64,000 bases of DNA from Woeseiaceae bacterium (GTDB taxonomy: Bacteria > Pseudomonadota > Gammaproteobacteria > Steroidobacterales > Woeseiaceae). Below the pieces are notes generated by a model, which made no database searches, was not told the DNA's origin, and saw nothing but the letters and a program-made list of their open reading frames with translations. Shown here piece by piece: positions 44,565 through 52,585 of the stretch. Location of the stretch: the NCBI GenBank assembly GCA_030065915.1, contig JASJCQ010000002.1:167196-231195 (forward strand). The letters are read 5' to 3'. A program made the translations under genes and the position numbers. How positions within the stretch are numbered: the stretch's first letter is position 1; each line of letters begins with the position of its first letter.

Positions 44565-47248
44565 GACGCTGCGCCACCGCCGCCACCCCCACCTGAGGAT
44601 GTCGGCGGCGGGGCTGCCGATGGTGCCGAGACGGTAATCGCGACGCTGGCAGTATCGGACGCGCCACTGGGGTCTGACACCTCCAGCTGGAACTGGAACA
44701 AGGTGTCTGCAGTCACGGAGGGCGCCGTGAAACTGGCCCTGGCGCTGCCCGAGTTGGCGATCGATATCGTCGGTCCCATCGTCTGGGTCCAGGCATAGCT
44801 CAGCGTGTCGCCGTCGGGGTCGGTAGACGCGGAACCGTCCAGCGTCACGTTAGCCCCGCCACCGACCGTTCTGGCGGGACCGGCGTTCGCACTCGGTGCC
44901 GCGTTGGCGCCGTCAGCGTCCTGGATTGCGATCGTAACGCCGGGCTTGGACCCGAGGCTCGCGCCCTGGGGGTTAGACAGGAGAATCTCGAATTCTTCGG
45001 TCGATTCGCCGGAGCCATCGTCGTTGATCGGGAACTCGATCCATTGCGGTCTCGCATCGCCGTCAGCCCAAGAGAGCGTGCCGCTCATCGGGCCCGAGTA
45101 GTCGCTGCCCGACGTGGCTCCCAGGTCGGTCACGGTGTAGTCCACGCTGATTGCACCGACCGCGCTGCCTCCGCGCTCAACGACGGCGACCGCCGTGGCG
45201 AAGCCGCGTTCGGCAATAACGATGCGGTCGCTGTCGAACTGGACTAGTGAGCTGGCGCCGCTGTCGCCGATGTACAGCATGGTTTCGGCAGGCGCCGACA
45301 GCGTGGCGCCGCCTTCGGGCGCGATCAGGCGAACGATCAATTGCTCGAGAGCTTCGGACTGCCCGTCTACCAGCGCGTCGATGCTGATCGACTTGGCACC
45401 GCCGTCGCCGTCTGCCCAGCTGAGGCTGCCACTCGCCGCGATGTCGTTCTCGCCGCCGCTCGCGCTGATTATCTCGTAGTCGACGCTGATTGCACCGGTA
45501 CTGCCGCCGCTACGGTCGACGCTGAGGCTGGCCGAGCCACCCTCCGAAACACCGAATGACGGTGATGAGAATGACAGCGATCCCTGAGCGACACCGAGTG
45601 TCTGGTCTTCGGCGATGTATAGCCCGCTATCGATATCGCTGATGGCGACGAAACCACTCGGGAAGAACGGGAAGGCTCCCCACGCGCCGACGAAACTGGA
45701 ACCGGCCGGCGCCGGGTAGGTGTCGAGGAATCCGACCCGGGTCGGGCTTGCCGGATTCGTGATGTCGAGAACGGTGAGTCCGTCGCTGTAGTTCGACATG
45801 TAATAACGATTACCACGAACGAAGCCGTTGTGATCGATCGAGTCATTCGCACCGGTATAGACGCCGATCAGCCGGGGTGCCGACAGATCGGCGATCGAGA
45901 AAGAACGCAGCGTCGTGTTCAGGTTGAGGTCGCGTTCGTCGAGTTCGTCGTGCAGGAACAGCGTCAGCTTGTCTTCAGACGGCCAACCGGAATGCGTGTA
46001 GCGGGAATTCGAATACGGGGTGCGGCTGAGCCGAACCGGGTCCGCCGCATCGGTCACGTCCCACAGGTCGACCGTGGATTCATTGAAGTCGAACAGAACT
46101 TCGCAATAGGTCGTCGCGTTCGGACACTGACTGATCCGGCTGTCGTCGATAATCATCGAGGCCGCGTCATGCATGTAGCATCCGTCGTTGCCCGGACAGT
46201 TCGACTCGCCGGACGGCGGCATGTCCTCGAAGAACGGGCTGTCGGCGGCATCCAGGCTGTAGCTGCGGAAAACGCCGGTGCCGTTGTTCGAGCCGGCGAC
46301 GATCAACCCTGGCCGATCACCTTTGATAGGCAGTCCGGTCGCATAATCGGAGTTGATCGCAAAAACGTTGTGCGCGGCGGAGAAGTCGCTCGCGTAGCTG
46401 ACTCGGGAAATGCGGTGGGGCAAGTCCGTCATGTCGATGACGAAAAGGCCATCGCCGGCGCCGTCCGTGGTCACGTAGGCGAAAGCTTCGAACCGCTCTG
46501 ACGTGGCGCTGTAGCGTTGATGGACCTTGATGTCTCGCCAGACCGTTGACTGGCCGTCAACGAAGCCGACCTCCCGTGGCGACGTTGGGTCGCTGATGTC
46601 GAACACGGCCGTGCCGGTGCCGTAGCCCATGATCGCGTATTCGCGATTCGTGTTCAGGTCGACAAAGCCCCAGACATCGGCGCCGCGAGACGGACTGGCG
46701 CTGACCTCGTTAAGCGGTACATGACCGAGCAGGTCAACCTGGTCGCACTCGAGCCCACCGACCGTGCCGCTCTGGCAGGGCGCGGCACTAAGGCCGGATT
46801 GCATGTCCTGACGCTGCTTCAGGAAGGCAGCGGTCTGTTTTACCAGGGAAGGTTTTGTACCTTTCTGGTCCGCGACGACGTGAAAACCGCGTTCGGCAAG
46901 TGCCGCACGGTACTCTGCGGGTACCCCGACCAATACAGTCTTCAGTCCTGTCGCTTCGCCGGTCTTCGGGTCGAAGCCGCCGCGAATATCGAGCGCCCCG
47001 CTGACCAGGTGGAAGACCTCCGAGACCTCGTTGATCTCGAAGCGCCCGACACTGACCCTGACCTGGTTCCCCTTGCCGGCATTGCTCAGCGCATAGGCGA
47101 TGCTCGCGCAGGGTTGTTCGATGTCCTGGCAGCGTCCGGAGTCCTGGCCGCCCGGGGCGACGAAGACCGGTGTCTCGAGGTCGCTGTGCGCGTGAGCCAG
47201 TACACTGGCGAACAACAACAGGGGCAGGCAGGCGAGGCGACGTTTCAT
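44507..47248 (-). CDS. Large secreted choice-of-anchor-B / Calx-beta protein with GlyGly-CTERM tail
   Basis: 913 residues. Signal peptide 1-20 (MKRRLACLPLLLFASVLAHA). Residues about 165-550 are a LVIVD/choice-of-anchor-B type beta-propeller with repeated VWGFVDLNTNREYAIMGYGT, VFDISDPTSPREVGFVDG, LTVLDITNPASPTRVGFLDT units. Two Calx-beta-like domains follow (VSEGGSASLSVDRSGGSTGA; IAERGFATAVAVVERGGSAV), then a PKD/REJ-like domain (LDGSASTDPDGDTLSYAWTQ). The end has a glycine run, a hydrophobic helix WLLILLGGCWLL and RRRRSA: a GlyGly-CTERM sorting signal cut by rhombosortase. Expected on the cell surface or secreted. Confidence 0.88.
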   Translation of the reverse strand: MKRRLACLPLLLFASVLAHAHSDLETPVFVAPGGQDSGRCQDIEQPCASIAYALSNAGKGNQVRVSVGRFEINEVSEVFHLVSGALDIRGGFDPKTGEATGLKTVLVGVPAEYRAALAERGFHVVADQKGTKPSLVKQTAAFLKQRQDMQSGLSAAPCQSGTVGGLECDQVDLLGHVPLNEVSASPSRGADVWGFVDLNTNREYAIMGYGTGTAVFDISDPTSPREVGFVDGQSTVWRDIKVHQRYSATSERFEAFAYVTTDGAGDGLFVIDMTDLPHRISRVSYASDFSAAHNVFAINSDYATGLPIKGDRPGLIVAGSNNGTGVFRSYSLDAADSPFFEDMPPSGESNCPGNDGCYMHDAASMIIDDSRISQCPNATTYCEVLFDFNESTVDLWDVTDAADPVRLSRTPYSNSRYTHSGWPSEDKLTLFLHDELDERDLNLNTTLRSFSIADLSAPRLIGVYTGANDSIDHNGFVRGNRYYMSNYSDGLTVLDITNPASPTRVGFLDTYPAPAGSSFVGAWGAFPFFPSGFVAISDIDSGLYIAEDQTLGVAQGSLSFSSPSFGVSEGGSASLSVDRSGGSTGAISVDYEIISASGGENDIAASGSLSWADGDGGAKSISIDALVDGQSEALEQLIVRLIAPEGGATLSAPAETMLYIGDSGASSLVQFDSDRIVIAERGFATAVAVVERGGSAVGAISVDYTVTDLGATSGSDYSGPMSGTLSWADGDARPQWIEFPINDDGSGESTEEFEILLSNPQGASLGSKPGVTIAIQDADGANAAPSANAGPARTVGGGANVTLDGSASTDPDGDTLSYAWTQTMGPTISIANSGSARASFTAPSVTADTLFQFQLEVSDPSGASDTASVAITVSAPSAAPPPTSSGGGGGGGAASWLLILLGGCWLLRRRRSA

Positions 47249-47425
47249 GGTGGGTCCCGTATGGGCACAGAGTTTCTATAATACTACGGATCTGGGCTAC
47301 CTATGTTGTGACACAGCTACCATTCACCGGTTCCCTGGAGTCAGCTTGACGTAACCCGGCGCCGCAAAACGGCTTGCAAGGAAGCTGCTTACACCATCAA
47401 ATAGCGATTTGGCCTATACAACATA

Positions 47426-48493
47426 ATGTCTCGCCCGAATTCACTGATCTTTCGCGCAGGTCCCGGTGCCATCCGCATGATCCGGGAGCGTGGTTTTTCA
47501 CCCGACATGATCGGCACGCTCGCCGGTGCGTCGGGCGGTGCGAAGTGGCTGATTCTCAGTCAGCTGGACCGGGTCGTCGCCACCGAGATCCTGCCGAAGC
47601 TGGTCGGTCCTGTCTTCACGATCGGCACGTCTATCGGAGCCTGGCGGTTTGCCTGCTACGCGCAGCGGGATCCTGTCGCGGCGATTGAACGTTTCGAGGA
47701 GGCTTACCTGTCGCAGACGTACTCCGAGAAACCGGATCGATTCGAGATCACCGAGAAGAGCATGGAGATTCTCGACCTGGTCTTCGGCAAAGATGGCGTA
47801 GAGGAGGTGTTGTCTCACCCGATCATCAGGACCAATGTCATGACGGTGCGCAGCAAACACCTCGGTCAGTCGGAGAACCGAGGACTCCTGGCATCGTCAC
47901 TGCTCGCAGCTGCTGTGGCAAATGCTGTCAGTCGTAAGACGCTTGGCAGCTTCTTTGAACGGGCACTGTTTCACGACGACCGTGACAAACCTCCGTTCTT
48001 CGAGCTGGAAGGATTCCCGCTGCACCAGGTACCGTTGACAGCCGCTAATCTAAAGCCGTCTATCCTCGCGACGGGATCGATACCCCTCGTGCTGTCCGGA
48101 GTCCGTGACATCGAGGGCGCACCGCCGGGCGTCTATCGTGATGGCGGCGTCATCGACTACCACCTCGATCTGCCACACAGCTATGAAGAGCGGCTAACGC
48201 TTTACCTGCATTTCATCGACCGAATCGTTCCTGGCTGGTTTGACAAAAGCCTGAAGCATCGTCGTCCGCAGCCCGAACACGTCGACAGGACGCTGCTGAT
48301 TTGTCCTTCAAGGTCTTTTGTCGCAACACTACCTGAGCAAAAGATCCCTGACCGGAAGGACTTCGCCGCATACCCACCGGACGTTCGTGAGAGGAACTGG
48401 CGCGTCGTGGTGGATCGGTGCACGGAGCTCGCCGACGAACTCAATGAGGTGATCGCAAGCGGCAAGCTGGCAGATCGGCTGGAGCCTATCTAG
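47426..48493 (+). CDS. Patatin-like phospholipase family protein
   Basis: 355 residues. Patatin features: an oxyanion-type glycine loop (RAGPGAIRMIRERG), a nucleophile elbow GASGGAKW (Ser36) and a D-G-G motif in VYRDGGVIDYHLDLPH, giving the Ser-Asp dyad. A second G-x-S-x-G (GTSIGAWRFA, about 72-81) lies downstream and resembles the canonical G-x-S-x-G helix better, so which serine is catalytic is unclear. No signal peptide. Likely a cytosolic lipid hydrolase; substrate unknown. It sits alone, convergent with the NERD-like gene. Confidence 0.8.
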   Translation: MSRPNSLIFRAGPGAIRMIRERGFSPDMIGTLAGASGGAKWLILSQLDRVVATEILPKLVGPVFTIGTSIGAWRFACYAQRDPVAAIERFEEAYLSQTYSEKPDRFEITEKSMEILDLVFGKDGVEEVLSHPIIRTNVMTVRSKHLGQSENRGLLASSLLAAAVANAVSRKTLGSFFERALFHDDRDKPPFFELEGFPLHQVPLTAANLKPSILATGSIPLVLSGVRDIEGAPPGVYRDGGVIDYHLDLPHSYEERLTLYLHFIDRIVPGWFDKSLKHRRPQPEHVDRTLLICPSRSFVATLPEQKIPDRKDFAAYPPDVRERNWRVVVDRCTELADELNEVIASGKLADRLEPI

Positions 48494-48500
48494 CTGCCAG

Positions 48501-49373
48501 TTATTTCAAAGAACAGCGCGACGTCAGCGTCGCGTTGATCGTTTCAACGACATCGTTTAGCAGGAACTCTGAGGTGTCGCGCCAGCCCTTGATCATCGGC
48601 AGGTTGCGTTCATTGACCAGCAGCAGGCTGCCGTCGCCCTGGCTCTCGATGTCCCAGCCGGGCACGCCAATGACAAGACGCACCTTGATGCTGCTCTCAG
48701 TGCATGCAGACAATTCACGGCTCAGCGCACTGTTGGCGCGACGCATGCCGGCGACACTGATGACGTCGTTGCTGTTGGAGAATCGCAGCTTGCCGCCCTG
48801 AGCGACAACAGAGCCCCCCTTGACCGGACGACGTGCGATGACATGCACGCCGTAGATCCCCTTGATGCCGACCACAACGTGATCGATCGTGCTATCGGCC
48901 GTGTCTACATCGTGGTAAACGCGCCCATTGTCCGCTGCGACCTTCTGCAGGCCGTGGCCGATGGACAGCGTTGCATCACGCTTGAAGGACAGCTGCCGCC
49001 ATTCGGAGAAGGTGCGCCAGGTCCGGTGCATACCGAACATCATTGTCAATGCCGCGGCCATCAGCAGCATGTTGAGCTGCCACTGCGGATAGTCGACGTA
49101 CAGTTGCTCGGCATTCAGCACATAGGCCGTGGCAAAGATCAGGATGAAAACGATGCCGGCGCCGAGATAGGTCAGCTGCTTGCGGCTAAGGTGATTCAGT
49201 TCGCGACGTGTGCGCTCGGCGGATTCCCGCATGATGGAGTCGGCGAAGTTCTGTGATTTCGGGAAGCTGTAGATCAGCATTTGCCAGGTCTTGGCGATGA
49301 CATAAAACGCCACCGTGCACGCGATAGCGACCGTCGCCGCCCCACTAACAGCCTGAACATCCATATCCATCAT
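48501..49373 (-). CDS. Membrane protein with degenerate NERD-like domain
   Basis: 290 residues. Membrane segments at about 12-28, 68-88 and 100-116, with a basic linker between, then a NERD-like region: TIDHVVVGIKGIYGVHVIAR, RPVKGGSVV. In classical NERD proteins the sequence is I-D-H-x-x-V ... V-I-E-T-K; here the E and K are replaced by A and R, so nuclease activity is doubtful. The C-terminal part (RLVIGVPGWDIESQGDGSLL, LVNE) is also NERD-like. Function unknown. A 190-bp gap upstream shows nothing. Confidence 0.7.
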   Translation of the reverse strand: MMDMDVQAVSGAATVAIACTVAFYVIAKTWQMLIYSFPKSQNFADSIMRESAERTRRELNHLSRKQLTYLGAGIVFILIFATAYVLNAEQLYVDYPQWQLNMLLMAAALTMMFGMHRTWRTFSEWRQLSFKRDATLSIGHGLQKVAADNGRVYHDVDTADSTIDHVVVGIKGIYGVHVIARRPVKGGSVVAQGGKLRFSNSNDVISVAGMRRANSALSRELSACTESSIKVRLVIGVPGWDIESQGDGSLLLVNERNLPMIKGWRDTSEFLLNDVVETINATLTSRCSLK

Positions 49374-49564
49374 GACTCGCTTTCCTACGCTGTCTCAGAA
49401 TAGCGACAGGTGGGCGCATTCACTGTGAACCTCGTCACATCGCCGCAGGATTATGCGTGCATGGTTCGCCTAATTCAGTTCTCGTTCATTACCCGCCCCT
49501 AGACTGGCGGTACAGTTCATGAACTTGAGTTCTCGAATCGAGACGGACCTTTTGGGAGAGGGAC

Positions 49565-50197
49565 ATGCAGGGTCATTACAGAATTGCAGTTGTCGTTTTG
49601 CTCACGGCCTGGCTCGGCGGTTGTGCGTCGATGAGCCCGGAGGAGTGTGCGAACAGCGACTGGCGCGCCATTGGTTACGAGGACGGCTCACGCGGTTACT
49701 CGACGGATGCCTTCGCGGGCCGGCGCAAGGCCTGCGCCAAGCACGGCTACACCGCTGATTTTGATACTTACCAGGCGGGTCGCAAGGAAGGACTGGTTGA
49801 ATACTGCCAGCCGTCGCGCGGCTTCCAGGTCGGCGCCAACGGCGGCAAGTACTACGGTGTCTGTGATGTCGCGATGGAAGGCTCATTCTTAGAGGCTTAC
49901 CGCATCGGCAGCCAGCTCTATTCGCTCAGGTCCGCCGTCAATTCGGCGAATTCCGCGATCTACGGCCGCGAAGCAGAGCTGGAGCGGACGAAGCAGGACA
50001 TACTCGACAGGGAGGCGGCGCTCATCGCCAGGGAAACGCCGACGGAAGATCGCATCATTATCCTTGCTGAACTGAAGGATCTGGCCGAACGCACCGGTGA
50101 GATCGAGGCCGAGCTCGACAACCTCATTGCCGATCGGGCCGCAGCTCAGGTTGAGTTGAGAAACTACGAGGTGACGATCGCAGAGTACGGCTACTAG
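49565..50197 (+). CDS. DUF2799 lipoprotein
   Basis: 210 residues. Signal peptide with lipobox LGGC (Cys20) in AVVVLLTAWLGGCASMSPEE. The DUF2799 core reads CANSDWRAIGYEDGSRGYST, RRKACAKHGYTADFDTYQAG, RKEGLVEYCQPSRGFQVGAN, GGKYYGVC: alternating conserved Trp, Gly and Cys. A C-terminal coiled coil (about 135-205) contains GREAELERTKQDILDREAAL. Role unknown; E. coli YfiL-type relatives are envelope proteins. AGGGAC-like Shine-Dalgarno GGGAGAGG precedes the ATG. Confidence 0.88.
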   Translation: MQGHYRIAVVVLLTAWLGGCASMSPEECANSDWRAIGYEDGSRGYSTDAFAGRRKACAKHGYTADFDTYQAGRKEGLVEYCQPSRGFQVGANGGKYYGVCDVAMEGSFLEAYRIGSQLYSLRSAVNSANSAIYGREAELERTKQDILDREAALIARETPTEDRIIILAELKDLAERTGEIEAELDNLIADRAAAQVELRNYEVTIAEYGY

Positions 50198-50239
50198 CAG
50201 CGTATTGAAAAGAGCCTCAGCCGGCACGATTCGGCGTTG

Positions 50240-50297
50240 GTTTTCGGTTCAGAATGCTCATGTACCCACGTGCACTCTGCGCGCTTGAACCGAAAAC
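50240..50297. repeat. Inverted repeat between convergent genes
   Basis: Perfect 12-base arms GTTTTCGGTTCA (50240-50251) and TGAACCGAAAAC (50286-50297) around a 34-base spacer. It lies between the DUF2799 gene and the convergent gene at 50345. The long spacer makes a simple terminator less likely; a recombination or protein-binding site is possible. Confidence 0.6.
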
Positions 50298-50344
50298 TGC
50301 CTTGTCTCGCGCTCGCTGAGACTTCCTAAAAAACGCTGCAGGTA

Positions 50345-50737
50345 CTAGTCGTCTTTGCGTCGCCCACCACTCTGGCGACGTTCTATCTCATGCAAGCCGG
50401 TGCCCGATGATCCAAGTGCAGGATCGAAAGGACTGCGACGATCATAGCCGCTGCGCCGGTCGTCATAGTGCGCGAAGTAGCACTCACACTTGGCAACGTC
50501 GCAATCTTGCAACGGCAGCTCGGGAGATTCGCTCGCGAGGAACCGTTCACCCGCGTGTCGTTTCGCCGCGGCGCAGGCATGCTCAGAAAACCGAATGGCC
50601 ACCGCGTGGAATTCGCCTCGATCGGTCGCCGGGAGCTTGCGATCATCGCTGCTCCCGGATGATCGCCCCTGGTTCATCCGGAGATAGATCCAGATGAGCA
50701 GCAACGCGATAACAGCGAATAGCAGAACTTTGATCAT
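50345..50737 (-). CDS. Small membrane-anchored protein with Cys cluster and DRR motifs, unknown function
   Basis: 130 residues. One N-terminal membrane segment (MIKVLLFAVIALLLIWIYLR) then a soluble region. It carries CDVAKCECYFAHYDDRRSGY, DRRSPFDP, and ends IERRQSGGRRKDD. The C-x4-C-x-C cluster followed by two D-R-R motifs looks deliberate and may bind metal or nucleic acid. I do not recognise the family. It is convergent with the DUF2799 gene and has no close partner. Confidence 0.65.
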   Translation of the reverse strand: MIKVLLFAVIALLLIWIYLRMNQGRSSGSSDDRKLPATDRGEFHAVAIRFSEHACAAAKRHAGERFLASESPELPLQDCDVAKCECYFAHYDDRRSGYDRRSPFDPALGSSGTGLHEIERRQSGGRRKDD

Positions 50738-50878
50738 CCGACGACATGCCTCCTGAATTCGAACACTCTAGCGCAAGCGTCTGCTGTAGTGGAGGTATGT
50801 GGCGATAATTACCCAACTACACAATATTCGCAGCCACTTCTTCATGTTAAATTTGCTTTTTTATCAGCGGGCTCACCA

Positions 50879-51409
50879 ATGAATACGGATAGCAAACTCA
50901 TGGATATGCTGACCGGCTACGCTGCCGCGCACCAGCATCCATTCAACGTGTTCATGCACATGATCGGAATTCCGACGATCATGCTCGGCGCACTGATCCC
51001 CATGACGTGGCTGGAATTCGCATTGCCAGGATTCTCTGTCAACCTGGCGCACATCGTGATCCTCGGTTTTTTCCTGTTCTACCTGACGCTGGACGTCATG
51101 TTCGCGATTGTCTTCCTTGTCGCCGCGCTACTGCTCGAGATGTTGGCAGGCAGTATCGGTCAGCTGCCATTGGCTGTGTCGGGCAGCATCGCAGCTGCGG
51201 CGTTTTTCGGCGGTTACGCGGGCCAGTTCGTCGGTCACTACGTTGAGCGGTCCATGCCCGTTCTCGTCAAGCACCCCATCCAGGCGAACCTGGCAGCGCC
51301 GTTTTTCACAGTCGTCGAGCTGTTCAAGATTGCCGGCCTGCGCAAGGACCTGTTCGATATCGTCCAACAGCAAATCGCTGAGCGCAGGGCCGCCGAACAG
51401 GCCGGATAG
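50879..51409 (+). CDS. Mpo1-like (DUF962) membrane protein
   Basis: 176 residues. DUF962/Mpo1 motif: LTGYAAAHQHPFNVFMHMIG, IPTIMLG (family H-x3-P-x-N-x3-H-x-I-G), followed by about four membrane helices, with a second histidine motif FVGHYVERSMPVLVKHPIQA near residue 120. Yeast Mpo1 is an iron-dependent dioxygenase in fatty acid alpha-oxidation, and the His residues here fit that. Bacterial members are poorly known. Start chosen at ATG 50879; the frame opens 90 bases earlier without homology. Confidence 0.88.
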   Translation: MNTDSKLMDMLTGYAAAHQHPFNVFMHMIGIPTIMLGALIPMTWLEFALPGFSVNLAHIVILGFFLFYLTLDVMFAIVFLVAALLLEMLAGSIGQLPLAVSGSIAAAAFFGGYAGQFVGHYVERSMPVLVKHPIQANLAAPFFTVVELFKIAGLRKDLFDIVQQQIAERRAAEQAG

Positions 51410-51430
51410 GCTACCGTTTGTCCGCTTTTC

Positions 51431-51781
51431 TCAAGGCGCCGCTTTCTCGGGCCCAAAGAAGACCACCCAGGTCGAAAAGTCATCGCTGAACGATGAGAAG
51501 CGATGCTCGGCGTGTGCCGGGACGAAGATGACGTCACCTTCGGCAAACGGCAACTCGTCGGCTCCAAGCGTGAACTGGCCGTTGCCGGAAGCGATGATGT
51601 AGAGCTCATCCTTCGTGTGCGGTGTCTGCGTGTCCTCGCCCACCGGCTTGTATAGCTCGACGCTGACGTTACCCGCGAATTCGGCTACCTCGACAAATGT
51701 CCGGTCTTGCGACAGTTGCTCGAGCACCGCCGGGAAACGCCAGATCGACTGTGCTGCTATGCCAACACCATTTTCGTTCAA
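51431..51781 (-). CDS. Cupin-domain protein
   Basis: 116-residue single-cupin beta-barrel. Motif 1 region: PHTKDELYIIASGNGQFTLG; motif 2: GDVIFVPAHAEHRFSSFSDD. Metal-binding His and Glu are present, but motif 1 has one histidine rather than H-x-H. Likely a metal-binding enzyme or sensor; substrate unknown. It faces the Mpo1-like gene. The 200 bp upstream of it has no gene. Confidence 0.82.
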   Translation of the reverse strand: MNENGVGIAAQSIWRFPAVLEQLSQDRTFVEVAEFAGNVSVELYKPVGEDTQTPHTKDELYIIASGNGQFTLGADELPFAEGDVIFVPAHAEHRFSSFSDDFSTWVVFFGPEKAAP

Positions 51782-51981
51782 CGTTCGTGACTCCTTCGAT
51801 GTAATTGCAGACGTCAGCGTGAGTGTAAACGCTGCGCTGCGTTGCAGAAACCTTCGTCGTGACTACATGGGCGTTCGGCAACGCCCTTGCCTCGGTTTGC
51901 CCGGATAGTCATGTCTTGCCAGGGTGAATCATACTCGGGGTTTTAAAGCGTTGTTGTTCGAACGCAGGGAGTCGCGAGCCC

Positions 51982-52563
51982 ATGGAAATCCCACCGGTCT
52001 TTCTGGCAAATGACACAGAGGATCTCGAACGCTTCGGCGCTGCATCGAAGGACGGGGACTCAGGTCACATCATCCTCGTTCCCGTGGACTTTTCGGCTCA
52101 CTCTGCTGCGGCACTTGATCATGCGGCAAAGCTCTCGACGCTGGTGCCGTCTGCCATGGTCGTATTGCATGTCGTTCATGATCCGAGTGACATGCCGGGC
52201 TATTACTCAAGCCTGGTAAAGAACAAACACTTCGACCGAATGCAGGACGCAGCAGCCAGCGCGTTCGAAGACTTCCTTGGGAGAGTGATCGGCGAGATTC
52301 CGGAGAATGGTGCTCTGTCAAACATCAAGCCGGTCATGGTGGTCGGTCTCCCAGTGACACGCATTCTTGAAGTTGTAGACACGCTGGAGCCGATAATGGT
52401 CGTCATGGGCAGTCAGGGTCGAACTGGCCTCAAGCACCTGATCATCGGCTCCAAGGCCGAACAGATCATTCAGCTCTGTCCAGTGCCGGTCACGATCGTC
52501 AAGGACCCGAACGCCAGGAAGAGATCTGGCAGCAAAAAGAAGACTAAGGATAGAGAGGATTAG
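51982..52563 (+). CDS. Universal stress protein UspA-like
   Basis: 193 residues, one Usp domain (about 28-170). HIILVPVDFSAHSAAALDHA is strand 1 plus helix 1; the C-terminal nucleotide motif MGSQGRTGLKHLIIGSKAEQ fits G-x2-G-x9-G-S/T, so ATP binding is expected. A 27-residue N-terminal extension and a lysine-rich tail (KRSGSKKKTKDRED) are extra. It lies just 22 bases before a Na+/Pi cotransporter gene and may be co-expressed. Confidence 0.88.
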   Translation: MEIPPVFLANDTEDLERFGAASKDGDSGHIILVPVDFSAHSAAALDHAAKLSTLVPSAMVVLHVVHDPSDMPGYYSSLVKNKHFDRMQDAAASAFEDFLGRVIGEIPENGALSNIKPVMVVGLPVTRILEVVDTLEPIMVVMGSQGRTGLKHLIIGSKAEQIIQLCPVPVTIVKDPNARKRSGSKKKTKDRED

Positions 52564-52585
52564 CATTCGGCCTGGAATATCTTCT

